This document shows positions 7,830 to 16,477 of a DNA stretch of 64,000 nt, one piece after another. Positions within the stretch are counted from its first letter, which is position 1. Each line of letters starts with the position of its first letter. The translations under genes and the position numbers were made by a program. The notes under the pieces are model-generated. The model had not been told where the DNA came from. It saw only the letters and a program-made list of their open reading frames with translations, and did not search any database. Source of the DNA: Shewanella sp. UCD-KL12 (lineage in GTDB: Bacteria > Pseudomonadota > Gammaproteobacteria > Enterobacterales > Shewanellaceae); assembly GCF_001957125.1 (NCBI RefSeq), contig NZ_MPHJ01000001.1:826882-890881 (forward strand), read 5' to 3'.

Positions 7830-9992
7830 ATGGAAAGAAGCAACACCAAGCGGATTGGCAATCGATTGTGGACTCAATACACGCTATTTCTGCTGTTCAC
7901 CTCTGTGAGTCACATCACTTATGCCAGCGAGCCAGCCATTAGTGAAAACCTTAATAACAGCAGTGGTGGCAAGTTAGCCGAAAGCATTCCTGTAAAAACA
8001 GTTGAAAGGATGACTGTCTTTGGTGAACCTCTGCGCTATCAGCCCAAGGTGCTACCTCATGCCTATAGCTATTTAGATGAAGCGCAGTTGGCAAAAGTCG
8101 CTTCACCGCTGGCTTTAAGTGAATACTTGAATGACTCACCAGGGGTATTTATTCAAGGGGGGCAAAATTTTTCTCAAGATGAGCGCATATCCATTAGAGG
8201 TTTTGGCGCACAATCTAGTTTTGGTATTCGAGGCATTCAGATATTAGTCGATGATATTCCTCATACATTACCGGATGGTCAGAGCCAGATAGATGGACTC
8301 GAGTTACACAATTTAGCGTCTATTGAGGTATTAAAGGGCCCTAATTCAGCGCTCTATGGTAATAGCTCTGGTGGCGTTATCAATATCAGAACCCAGCAAA
8401 GTGACAGTGACGAGCTTAAGGTAAAGCTGAGTAAAGGCAGCTTTGACACTCATCAAGCTTACCTCTATGCCAATAAAAACCTTGATGCTCTAAATCTTGA
8501 TAACGTTAATATTGGTGTATCGGCAAAGCGTACCAAGAAAGCGGGCTATCGAGACCATAGTCAGTTTGAAACCACTATGCTCAACGGTCACGCCGACTGG
8601 CAAGTTACACCTCAGTGGTTACTGCGTTTTAATAGTCAGTGGTTAGATAGCCCTGAAGCACAAGATCCCGGCGGGCTGACTCAAGCGCAATCTCAACTTA
8701 ATCCTGAATCTGCCAGAGATAAAAATGTCGAATATCAGGCGGGTGAGCAGGTTAAGCAAATTAAAAATACCCTCTCTAGCCAATATCATGTTGATGAAGA
8801 CAACAGTGTTAATCTGCAGCTGTATCATTACGACAAAGACTTCAGTAACAGTTTGCCATTCGAGCACGGCGGCCAAGTCGAGCTAGCACGTCAGTTTTTC
8901 GGCGCAAATCTTCAATATGCGACCAGCTTGCCTTTGCTGTTTAATGACATGCAGTTGATTGTTGGTGCAAACTTCCAGCAGCAGGATGATTTTAGGCAGA
9001 GATATGATAATCATTCGGGCGGACTGAGAGGAGAGCTAACCCTTGCGCAGCAAGAGTTAATTGACTCATCTGCACTTTACTCTCAGCTAACGACTAACCT
9101 CACCACGCATTGGTTACTCAATGCAGGCGTGCGTTATGAACATGATAGCGTTGAAGTGGTGGATGAATTTCTTAGTGATAATAACCAGTCTGGCGATAAA
9201 AGCTGGAACAACACCAGTGTTAACTTAGGGACTAGCTATCAGTTTGTGTTTGGCGATGTGATATATACTAATTTTAGTCAGTCATTTCAGCTACCGACCA
9301 CCACAGAGCTGGCTAATCCTAATACGGCTTCTTATCAAAGCGGTGGAGGATTTAACCCAGATTTAGAGCCAGAAAACGCTAATAATTATGAGATAGGCTA
9401 CCGAGGGCTGTTTAGCGAGGAGCAGGTATACGATATCGCAGTGTTTTATATCGATGTGACTGATGCGCTGACCCCTTTTTACAATGATGATCCAGATAAT
9501 GAGACCACATTTTTTCAAAATGCAGGTCATTTAGTCCGTCAAGGCGTTGAGCTCAGTACTCAACATCAACTGACTGATACCTTCTCACTGCGCAATCAAT
9601 ACAGCTACTCTGACTTTAGTTTTAAGGACTTTACGACCCCACAAGGTGATTTCAGTAATAAGCAACAACCAGGTGTGCCTAAGCACAAAGCGTCTAGTGG
9701 CCTGAGTTATCAAACGGACACTGGGCTATCTGTTAACGCCGACCTACTCTATGTTGGCAAGAGATATGTCGACAATGCTAACTCACAATCGGCAACAAGT
9801 TATTGGCTAACCAATCTTGGGGCGAGCAAGACTATGGAGTTCGATGATGTCAGTTTTAAGCTGTCATTTACCGTTTACAATCTATTTAATCAATATTACG
9901 ACGACAACATAAGAATTAATGCCTATGGCGGCCGCTATTATGAGCCAGGGCCAGAACAACAATTTATGTTTACGTTAGCTGCAACTTTATAA
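7830..9992 (+). CDS. TonB-dependent outer-membrane receptor
   Basis: A 720-residue outer-membrane transporter. A signal peptide (hydrophobic core LFLLFTSVSHITYA) precedes a short region and the plug domain (~60-180) with the motifs ISIRGFGAQ, IQILVDDIPHTLPDGQ and IEVLKGPNSALYGNSSGGVINIRT. The remaining ~530 residues form the 22-strand barrel, ending in an aromatic C-terminal strand (FMFTLAATL). Substrate import needs TonB-ExbBD. Iron-siderophore is the default guess. The tight coupling (16 bp) to a PQQ-type sugar dehydrogenase gene suggests instead a carbohydrate, or a cofactor such as PQQ; this is inference. The TonB box is not obvious; VERMTVFGE may be it. Confidence 0.92.
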   Translation: MERSNTKRIGNRLWTQYTLFLLFTSVSHITYASEPAISENLNNSSGGKLAESIPVKTVERMTVFGEPLRYQPKVLPHAYSYLDEAQLAKVASPLALSEYLNDSPGVFIQGGQNFSQDERISIRGFGAQSSFGIRGIQILVDDIPHTLPDGQSQIDGLELHNLASIEVLKGPNSALYGNSSGGVINIRTQQSDSDELKVKLSKGSFDTHQAYLYANKNLDALNLDNVNIGVSAKRTKKAGYRDHSQFETTMLNGHADWQVTPQWLLRFNSQWLDSPEAQDPGGLTQAQSQLNPESARDKNVEYQAGEQVKQIKNTLSSQYHVDEDNSVNLQLYHYDKDFSNSLPFEHGGQVELARQFFGANLQYATSLPLLFNDMQLIVGANFQQQDDFRQRYDNHSGGLRGELTLAQQELIDSSALYSQLTTNLTTHWLLNAGVRYEHDSVEVVDEFLSDNNQSGDKSWNNTSVNLGTSYQFVFGDVIYTNFSQSFQLPTTTELANPNTASYQSGGGFNPDLEPENANNYEIGYRGLFSEEQVYDIAVFYIDVTDALTPFYNDDPDNETTFFQNAGHLVRQGVELSTQHQLTDTFSLRNQYSYSDFSFKDFTTPQGDFSNKQQPGVPKHKASSGLSYQTDTGLSVNADLLYVGKRYVDNANSQSATSYWLTNLGASKTMEFDDVSFKLSFTVYNLFNQYYDDNIRINAYGGRYYEPGPEQQFMFTLAATL

Positions 9993-10008
9993 TTGAGGTG
10001 ATTGCGTC

Positions 10009-11229
10009 ATGAAAAAAACACTACAGGCAATTCTTACAGGAGTAGGTTTAACTGGGCTAGGTTTTACAGGAGTAGGTTTATATGACCTAGGTCGTAAAGG
10101 CTTGGCTATTACAGGCTTAGCTTTTACAGGCGTAGTTTCAACAAGTATGGCGTTAAGCTTCCCAGCTTATGCGAGCTCTTACGAGCTTGAAGCCATCAAT
10201 ACAGAGATCACCATTCCATGGGGAATAACTCAGCTTCCTAATCGCGATCTGCTTGTGACCGATAGGCTAGGGGAGCTGTATCTTCAGCCCACGAAAGGGG
10301 AAGCTATTAAGATCAAAGGGTTACCCGACATAGTCGTTAAACGCCAAGGGGGCTTACTCGATGTGGTACTGCATCCTAATTATCAAGATAATGGCTGGAT
10401 CTATATCAGTTACAGCGCCGGCACTGAGGACAAGCTTAATACCGCACTTATTCGTGCTAAGTTGCAACAAACAGGCTCAGATTCTGACTCTGACTACGAG
10501 CTGATCAATATTGAGCCTGTGTACACGGCCGATAAATATGAAAGCGGCGCGGTACACTTTGGCAGCCGCATTGCGTTCGATAAGCAAGGTTATCTGTATT
10601 TCTCTATCGGAGATAGAGGTATGCGAGATGTTAACCCACAAGATATTAGCCGTGATTCAGGCAAAATATACCGCTTACACGATGATGGCCGTATCCCTAA
10701 AGATAACCCCTTTGTCGATGATAAAAATGCTAAAACGGCAATCTACAGTTATGGCCATCGTAACCCACAAGGCTTAGCGCTTAATCCACATACACAAGCT
10801 ATTTGGGCCCATGAACATGGCCCTAAAGGTGGCGATGAGCTGAATATTATTCAAAAAGGTAAAAACTACGGCTGGCCAGTGATAAGTTATGGCGTCAATT
10901 ACAGCGGCAGCTCGTTTACCGATCTTACTGAGAAAGAGGGTATGGAGCAGCCTATTACCTATTGGGTGCCCTCTATTGCGCCATCAGGCATGGTCTTTGT
11001 CACCAGTGAGCGCTATCCAGAGCTCAACGGGAACCTGCTAATTGGTTCATTAAAATTTGCCAAGTTGATCGTCGCAAACTTAGATGGCAATCAGGTTACG
11101 AAGCAAGAGGATGTCATGGATAACCTTGGCCGGGTAAGAAGCATCTTTCAGGGACATGATGGTTATATCTATATCGGCATTGACGGCCAAGGTGTGTTTC
11201 GTCTAATACCAGAAGTGACTGCAGGTTAA
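10009..11229 (+). CDS. PQQ-dependent aldose sugar dehydrogenase (YliI/Asd-like) with repeat-expanded signal peptide
   Basis: A 406-residue periplasmic six-bladed beta-propeller of the soluble glucose/sorbosone dehydrogenase family, which oxidises aldose sugars with PQQ. Landmarks: WGITQLPNRDLLVTDRLGELY, GGLLDVVLHPNY, HFGSRIAFDKQGYLYFSIGDRG, YGHRNPQGLALN and WAHEHGPKGGDELN. These fit the PQQ and calcium ligands and the catalytic His of the family. The first ~56 residues are odd. After MKKTLQAIL come seven pentapeptide units (TGVGL, TGLGF, TGVGL and diverged copies) before the AYAS cleavage region, coded by a 15-bp tandem repeat. Start by ATG after a GAGG site. Probable operon with the TonB receptor. 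Confidence 0.92.
   Translation: MKKTLQAILTGVGLTGLGFTGVGLYDLGRKGLAITGLAFTGVVSTSMALSFPAYASSYELEAINTEITIPWGITQLPNRDLLVTDRLGELYLQPTKGEAIKIKGLPDIVVKRQGGLLDVVLHPNYQDNGWIYISYSAGTEDKLNTALIRAKLQQTGSDSDSDYELINIEPVYTADKYESGAVHFGSRIAFDKQGYLYFSIGDRGMRDVNPQDISRDSGKIYRLHDDGRIPKDNPFVDDKNAKTAIYSYGHRNPQGLALNPHTQAIWAHEHGPKGGDELNIIQKGKNYGWPVISYGVNYSGSSFTDLTEKEGMEQPITYWVPSIAPSGMVFVTSERYPELNGNLLIGSLKFAKLIVANLDGNQVTKQEDVMDNLGRVRSIFQGHDGYIYIGIDGQGVFRLIPEVTAG
10036..10140 (+). repeat. Coding minisatellite: seven 15-bp units in the sugar-dehydrogenase signal peptide
   Basis: Seven successive 15-bp units run in frame with the dehydrogenase. Units 1 and 3 are identical (ACAGGAGTAGGTTTA), unit 2 is ACTGGGCTAGGTTTT, and units 4-7 are diverged. 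A change in copy number would alter the length of the signal-peptide core by five residues without shifting the frame. Confidence 0.85.
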
Positions 11230-11240
11230 CTGGGTTCTCT

Positions 11241-11260
11241 CTGCCTTCGAACGAAGGCAG
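11241..11260. terminator. Stem-loop after the sugar dehydrogenase gene
   Basis: Perfect 9-bp arms CTGCCTTCG/CGAAGGCAG separated by AA (a 4-nt loop is more likely in RNA), 11 bp after the stop codon. Only a broken T-run (ATTTTGTTT) follows, so it is a weak or atypical terminator. The rest of the gap to 11560 holds nothing I recognise. Confidence 0.5.
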
Positions 11261-11560
11261 ATGACATTTTGTTTCTGTTGGTAAATCGAAACATGATTCA
11301 CTGGGTACTATTTACTTAGCTTCCATTATTATTCCCCTTTTCTGAAAATGCTAAGCCTGTGCGAGTTCAAAGCTAAGGTAAAAGCTGAATCTAATATCGC
11401 TATAGTGTTGATTTACATTGGGTTGTTTTATTCTCTGTGTTATTTAGGTTGCTGTTTTAATTGTTGTTTTTAAGTATAATAAAAAATTATTTTATTCAGC
11501 CTTAACAACGGACACGATTTAAGTCACAATGAACCTAATATCCATCTAGACGGCTAAAGC

Positions 11561-12535
11561 ATGAGAAAGTCATTAAAGCAGCGCTCATCCGATCATCACC
11601 GTGGGATCTACTTTATTGGTACGACCCCACCCAAAATCGATACAGATTTTGAATCAGTCAGTACTATTGCTGATAAACTATTGGCTCGCCTTGATGAGAT
11701 AAGTTTTGATGGTTTAATCATTTACGATATTCAGGATGAAACCAGTCGCATTGATGCCCCTAGGCCTTTTCCGTTTAAAGCCACCCATGACTCTGGCACG
11801 TATGCGCAACTGATCAATCAAAAGTCAGGTAAGCCTGTCATCGCCTATAAAAGTGTTGCCGGCCTTGATGAACAGGGTTTTAATGAGTGGTTGTCCCGTG
11901 CTTGGTATCAAAACAGTGTAAGAGACATAGTACTTGTGGGCTCGCCATCGACTCAGGTTGCCAGTTCATTGCCTCTCAATGATGCATACCGTCTGTTAGC
12001 TGCACATTCTCAAGAGTTCTACCTAGGTGGAGTCGCTATTGCTGAGCGCCATTTAAGCAAAAAGAATGAACATATTCGCCTGTTAGGTAAGTCGACTCAT
12101 GGCTGTGAGTATTACATCACTCAGGCTGTGTATAACGCTCAAGCGACTATCGATATGTTAACTAGCTACGCGCAAGAGTGTGAGCTAAATAATATTAAGC
12201 CTAATCGAATAATTTTGACATTCTCTCCTTGTGGCAGTGCGAAAACCTTGGAGTTTATCAACTGGTTAGGCGTGTCTGTTCCTGAAGAGACCAGCGAGCG
12301 TATTTTGTCGGCTGATGATCCTCTGTATGAGTCCATTAAGGTCAATCACAGTAACCTGCTGCAAATTTTGGCTGCAGTGATTCCGCTTAATATTCCATTG
12401 GGGCTCAATATTGAAAGTTTAACCAACCGTAAAACAGAAATTGATGCGTCTATTTTGATGTACAAACTGCTTAAGGGCACCATGGATCAAGCGCTAGCAC
12501 AAAATCAAATAGATCAATTTGTGCAAAGCAGATAA
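11561..12535 (+). CDS. Methylenetetrahydrofolate-reductase-like FAD-barrel protein
   Basis: A 324-residue protein resembling the MetF TIM barrel. GLIIYDIQDE near the N-terminus, the segment EFYLGGVAIAERHL (compare the conserved FxxGxAxxPexH of MTHFR) and GCEYYITQAVYN (compare GxDFxITQ) support this. MetF reduces 5,10-methylene-THF to 5-methyl-THF with FAD. This protein is diverged from housekeeping MetF and could act on another substrate or in methionine-related metabolism. No operon partner: gaps of about 330 and 220 bp flank it. The start codon is ATG, with no strong ribosome site. Confidence 0.72.
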   Translation: MRKSLKQRSSDHHRGIYFIGTTPPKIDTDFESVSTIADKLLARLDEISFDGLIIYDIQDETSRIDAPRPFPFKATHDSGTYAQLINQKSGKPVIAYKSVAGLDEQGFNEWLSRAWYQNSVRDIVLVGSPSTQVASSLPLNDAYRLLAAHSQEFYLGGVAIAERHLSKKNEHIRLLGKSTHGCEYYITQAVYNAQATIDMLTSYAQECELNNIKPNRIILTFSPCGSAKTLEFINWLGVSVPEETSERILSADDPLYESIKVNHSNLLQILAAVIPLNIPLGLNIESLTNRKTEIDASILMYKLLKGTMDQALAQNQIDQFVQSR

Positions 12536-12721
12536 TCCCATCGGTTAAAGCATTAGCACTGAAAGCATTAGTGCTTAAGTCGAAGGGATAAATAATCTGG
12601 TGTAGACTCGGCTATGGACTTAGGTTTCAGAGTCCATAAATTGATAAACACCTGCTAAGTTATGGTACCCAGTGTTTAAACTAAATACCAAAACCGCGAA
12701 ATGAAACCACCACAAATGTTG

Positions 12722-12749
12722 GAGTAACTTGTTATCTAGCAAGTTACTC
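12722..12749 (-). terminator. Perfect stem-loop just after avtA, without T-run
   Basis: Arms GAGTAACTTG and CAAGTTACTC (10 bp, 8-nt loop) start 6 bp after the avtA stop on the minus strand. No poly-T follows, so it is either an atypical terminator or an mRNA 3'-end structure. Confidence 0.5.
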
Positions 12750-12755
12750 TAGCGG

Positions 12756-14018
12756 TTAAGCTTGAGCGTAAGCCTTATTCACCTCTTCAGCAATGATGGC
12801 AATTCCATCACGCATCTTGGCTTCATCTTGTACGTAGTTCATTCGTAGACACTGATGGGCATGATCCCACTTCTCCATCGATTGCTCATCTTGCCCAAAA
12901 AAGAAGTACTCACCAGGTACTATTAATACGCCGCGAGCTTTCAGTCGGGTATAGAGCTCCATCGTGGTGATGGGCAGTTCGTCAAACCAGAGCCAGAGGA
13001 ACATAGCGCCCTCAGGTTTATGAATTTTAAATCGCTTGTCACTGATAGCCTGCTGCAATAAAGACAGAGCAAACTCCGCTTTTTGCTGATAGAAAGGCTT
13101 AATCACAGTTTCGCTTAAGCGAAGTAGATCGCCTGAGTCAATCATATGTTTGGCGATGGCGGGGCCAAAGCCGCCAGGTGATAAACTGATAATGCCATTA
13201 AGGTTGGTCAGCGCCTCTGTTATCTCTTCACTGGCAATGACAATGCCGCAGCGCACACCTGGCAGGCCAAGTTTAGACAGGCTCATACAGAGTATGGTGT
13301 TTTTGTTCCAAAATGGCGTTACCTCTTCGAAGATGATATTCGGAAAAGGCGTGCCATAAGCATTATCGAGAATAAGCGGTACATTGTTATCGCGAGCGAG
13401 CTTATCTAGCTTGGCGACTTCATTGTCTGTTAGCACATTACCTGTTGGGTTTGTGGGTCTGGAGACACATATCGCCGCAACTGATTCATCAAATGAGAGC
13501 TTGTCAAAGTCCACATGGTATTTAAACAAACGATTCTCTAGCATCTCGATCTCTGGGCGGTAGGAGACAAAAATGTCATCATCGAGACCCGCATCGTTAT
13601 AACCGATATATTCAGGGGCGAGAGGCAGCAGGATCTTTTTGTGGCTGCCATCAACTTGTTTGCCAGCAAGCAAGTTAAACAGATTAAAGAAGGCGCTTTG
13701 GCTACCGTTACTTAGGCTGATATTTTTCTCGCTAATGTCCCAGCCATAGGTTTCCCGTAAAAGATTAGCGAGTGACGCTAAGAAGGTATCTTTGCCTTGC
13801 GGGCCATCATAATTGCTAAGGGCGGCGATCAGCTCACCATTGGCTAGCATCTCTGTTGTCGCTTGTTGAAAGTAATCCTGCATCGCTGGAATTGTCGCCG
13901 GGTTACCTCCGCCGAGCATAATTGCGCCAGGTGTGCGCAACCCCTCATTGAGGTCGTCCATCAAACGGGTAATACCAGAGTAACGATTAAACTTTTCACC
14001 AAACTTTGAAAACTGCAT
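12756..14018 (-). CDS. avtA: Valine-pyruvate aminotransferase (AvtA)
   Basis: A 420-residue PLP enzyme of fold type I, full length for AvtA, which transfers the amino group between valine or alanine and the 2-oxo acids. Visible are MLGGGNPATIPAM near the N-terminus, SNYDGPQGKDTF, LSNGSQSAFFNLFN, SRPTNPTGNVLTDNEV (substrate and PLP contact), LILDNAYGTPFP (the Asp that binds the pyridine N) and CMSLSKLGLPGVRCGI with the Schiff-base lysine. It ends with the conserved Arg region LRMNYV. The gene stands alone, with 400 bp of non-coding DNA upstream. Role: valine and alanine synthesis. Confidence 0.95.
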   Translation of the reverse strand: MQFSKFGEKFNRYSGITRLMDDLNEGLRTPGAIMLGGGNPATIPAMQDYFQQATTEMLANGELIAALSNYDGPQGKDTFLASLANLLRETYGWDISEKNISLSNGSQSAFFNLFNLLAGKQVDGSHKKILLPLAPEYIGYNDAGLDDDIFVSYRPEIEMLENRLFKYHVDFDKLSFDESVAAICVSRPTNPTGNVLTDNEVAKLDKLARDNNVPLILDNAYGTPFPNIIFEEVTPFWNKNTILCMSLSKLGLPGVRCGIVIASEEITEALTNLNGIISLSPGGFGPAIAKHMIDSGDLLRLSETVIKPFYQQKAEFALSLLQQAISDKRFKIHKPEGAMFLWLWFDELPITTMELYTRLKARGVLIVPGEYFFFGQDEQSMEKWDHAHQCLRMNYVQDEAKMRDGIAIIAEEVNKAYAQA

Positions 14019-14307
14019 GAAACTGACACCTGAAAATATCGAAATAGCTTAGAGTGCCTGTAGTACCAATATTCAGTGTAAAACGCACCCATTATTTACA
14101 TTTTTAGTGACTAATTTGGAATACATCATGTTTTGTTAGCAAAATCGTAATTTATTTGTTCAATTGCCCTGTTAAGGCTGATTGAGGTAGGGGAGGTATA
14201 TGTGCCTCTAGCCATGACAACTATGACTGAGCTATCTAGCTTAGACCGATAGTGTCATGGCACTGTTTTTTGGGCTTGCTCGTGTTTTGCATACTCACTC
14301 TGCGTAC

Positions 14308-14377
14308 TACTATCTGGGCACTATTATCTGGGCAATATTATCTGCGCAATATTGTCTGGGCAATACGGCCTGCATAA
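14308..14377. repeat. 14-bp tandem repeat, five units
   Basis: Units begin at 14308, 14322, 14336, 14350 and 14364, with consensus TATTATCTGGGCAA. The middle three differ by one or two bases, and the outer two are more diverged; a further degenerate unit may precede at 14294. It lies in the 400-bp gap between the avtA start and the end of the histidine kinase gene, 42 bp after that gene's stop. The rest of this gap (14019-14307) shows no gene. Confidence 0.85.
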
Positions 14378-14418
14378 TATTTCACTACATATCAGTATGC
14401 TCCACTTACAGCGTATTT

Positions 14419-15810
14419 TTAGTTTAAAAATTCGACCTGTACAATTAAGCCGGGTTGGTTATCCAGTAACTCAATTTTGCCGTTATGCAGTTGTATAATG
14501 GCTTTTACTAAGGTCAAACCTAAGCCAAACCCCGCCACACCACGGCTTTTTTCAATGCGATATAAGCGCTGAAAAACTTTCTCTTTTTCGAGATCAGAAA
14601 TACCAGGACCATTATCACTAACAGTAAAACCGCGTTGGGTTAACTGAACGCTGATTTGTGCATTGTTTCCGGCGTACTTACTGGCATTTTCTAGCAAGTT
14701 ATATATGGCTCTGAACAAGAGTGTTGCGTCGCCTTGAATAGATAATGGAGTAGCACTTTTTATGCTGACATCTTGCTGTTTTTCTTCTGCGAGAGGCTCG
14801 ACTAAATCCACTGCATCGATCATGACTTGCTCTAAATCAACGGCTTTAAAGTGTTGGCTATGGCTCTCTTTTTGTTGCTGAAGCCGAGTCAACTCAAGCA
14901 TGGCGCTGAAGGTAAATAAAATCTCATCAAGCTTATTTAGCATAGCTTGCAGCTGCTCAGTCGGTTGATTCAGTTGCTGCTTAGCTAATAGCTCAGATTC
15001 AATTTGCTGTCTTAAATGGCTCAGCGGGGTACGCAAGTCATGAGCAATCGCATCGGTAATGCCAGAAATCGTTTCAAAGGAGTGCTGCATTTGATTGAGC
15101 ATGGTATTGATATGTAAGGCCATATGATCATATTCATCGTTATGATCTGATACTTCGACACGTGCATTGAGTTGACCTGACTCAACGCGTAAGGCGACTT
15201 GATTAAAGCTGTTAATGCGTTTTAATACTCGCATAGAGAAAACCAAGCCGGTGATGATGCCGAGCAATACGGCCAGTAATAACGCAACGGCTGAGGCACT
15301 GATAAACTGTGCTTTAAGCTCATACAAGGATTCATCGTCGACGGCGACAATGAGGGTGCCTGAGGCCATAGGCTGAGCACATCCGGAAACCAGCCTGAGC
15401 TCATCAAATTGGTCTAACCAAATCGGGAAGCGAGATAAGCTTGGGCACTGTGTTAAGCCCGCAGGGATTTCGCTAAGCCTACCAAAAAGCTTTTGATCTA
15501 TTTGATAACTCAGAATGTATTGGCGTGAACTTTGAGCCTGCAGCTTAAACTGCTCAAGAAACTGCTCAGTCGTTAATTGCTCAGCAAGCATGTTTTGCTG
15601 AGCAATAATATTAGCCATTTGCAGGCCTTGTTGGCGGTTCATTTGACCAATGCTTAATTGATACAAGACGAGGAGCAAGATGGTCACTACCGATAATAAT
15701 AAGCCTGTATACAAACGGGTTAAACGCCAGACTGAGTGGGCAGTTTTAACCCTGTTCCACCATTCTGTAACCGACGCCACGTACTGTTTCAAGTAAAGGG
15801 GTAAGGCCAT
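14419..15810 (-). CDS. Sensor histidine kinase of a two-component system
   Basis: About 463 residues. The first transmembrane helix (~35-52), a periplasmic domain (~55-170), the second transmembrane helix (~172-195), HAMP (~195-245), HisKA with phospho-acceptor His in AIAHDLRTPLSHL (~257), and HATPase with NLLENASKYAG (N box), DNGPGIS (G1) and GFGLGLTLVKAI (G2) follow in order. It phosphorylates the regulator encoded just upstream. ATG at 15810 has an AAAGG ribosome site but overlaps the regulator gene by 65 bp; a GTG start about 30 bp downstream is also possible. The periplasmic part has a Cys pair (TQCPSL and SGCAQ) that may form a disulfide. Confidence 0.92.
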   Translation of the reverse strand: MALPLYLKQYVASVTEWWNRVKTAHSVWRLTRLYTGLLLSVVTILLLVLYQLSIGQMNRQQGLQMANIIAQQNMLAEQLTTEQFLEQFKLQAQSSRQYILSYQIDQKLFGRLSEIPAGLTQCPSLSRFPIWLDQFDELRLVSGCAQPMASGTLIVAVDDESLYELKAQFISASAVALLLAVLLGIITGLVFSMRVLKRINSFNQVALRVESGQLNARVEVSDHNDEYDHMALHINTMLNQMQHSFETISGITDAIAHDLRTPLSHLRQQIESELLAKQQLNQPTEQLQAMLNKLDEILFTFSAMLELTRLQQQKESHSQHFKAVDLEQVMIDAVDLVEPLAEEKQQDVSIKSATPLSIQGDATLLFRAIYNLLENASKYAGNNAQISVQLTQRGFTVSDNGPGISDLEKEKVFQRLYRIEKSRGVAGFGLGLTLVKAIIQLHNGKIELLDNQPGLIVQVEFLN

Positions 15811-16429
15811 CAAATTCTACCTTTTTACGCAATCTTGCCATATGAACATCAATAACATTCGTTTGAGGATCAAATTGATAGTCCCAAACCGCTTCAAACA
15901 GTAACGAGCGAGAGACGACTTGTCCGTTATGCTCCATCAAATAGCGTAACAGCTTAAACTCTTTTGGTTGCAGGGTGATTTCAGTTGACCCTCTAAACAC
16001 CTTACGGGAAAGCAGATCCATTTTTAGGTCTGCAACATGCAAAACACTGGTCAACTTTTCACTGTGTGTGCCTTTGCGCTGAATGAGTATCTCAATACGT
16101 ACAAGCAGCTCAGAAAGTGCAAAAGGTTTTATGAGGTAATCATCACCCCCTTCACGGAGCCCTTTTACACGTTCAGAAACGCTATCTAAAGCACTTAAAA
16201 TCAGTACGGGGGTTTGTTTACCTGCATTTCTTAACGTTGATAATACCGTTAAGCCATCTAGCTTTGGTAGCATGCGGTCAAGGACGATTAACTGGTAGTC
16301 GCCCTCAAGGGCTAAGAATAAGCCATCTTGACCATTTTCAGCGAGATCAATCTCATAGCCCTGCTCTTGAAGGGCTTTTTGTAGATATTGACGCGTTGTC
16401 TGGTTATCTTCAATAACAAGAATTCGCAA
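15746..16429 (-). CDS. OmpR-family response regulator
   Basis: A 227-residue regulator with an N-terminal receiver domain (phospho-acceptor Asp51 in LIVLDRMLPKLDGL; conserved Lys in YLIKPFALSELL) and a C-terminal winged helix (~125-225, ending LLETVRGVGYRMVE). The pattern is that of PhoP/QseB/PmrA-like regulators. The start is TTG at 16429 with an AGGGA site six bases before it; no ATG is available at this position. The regulator follows the pepSY gene by 48 bp and overlaps the kinase, so the three form one operon. Confidence 0.93.
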   Translation of the reverse strand: MRILVIEDNQTTRQYLQKALQEQGYEIDLAENGQDGLFLALEGDYQLIVLDRMLPKLDGLTVLSTLRNAGKQTPVLILSALDSVSERVKGLREGGDDYLIKPFALSELLVRIEILIQRKGTHSEKLTSVLHVADLKMDLLSRKVFRGSTEITLQPKEFKLLRYLMEHNGQVVSRSLLFEAVWDYQFDPQTNVIDVHMARLRKKVEFDGLTPLLETVRGVGYRMVEQG

Positions 16430-16441
16430 TGTATTTCCCTA

Positions 16442-16460
16442 GGGGGAGTGCTACTCCCCC
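16442..16460 (-). promoter_or_regulatory. GC-rich intercistronic hairpin just before the regulator's ribosome site
   Basis: Arms GGGGGAGT and ACTCCCCC (8 bp, 3-nt loop) lie between pepSY and the response regulator. On the minus strand the AGGGA ribosome site comes right after the hairpin, with no T-run. It could set the relative expression of the two genes through mRNA processing, partial termination or ribosome access. Confidence 0.5.
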
Positions 16461-16477
16461 ATAAAAATTGGCAGAAA

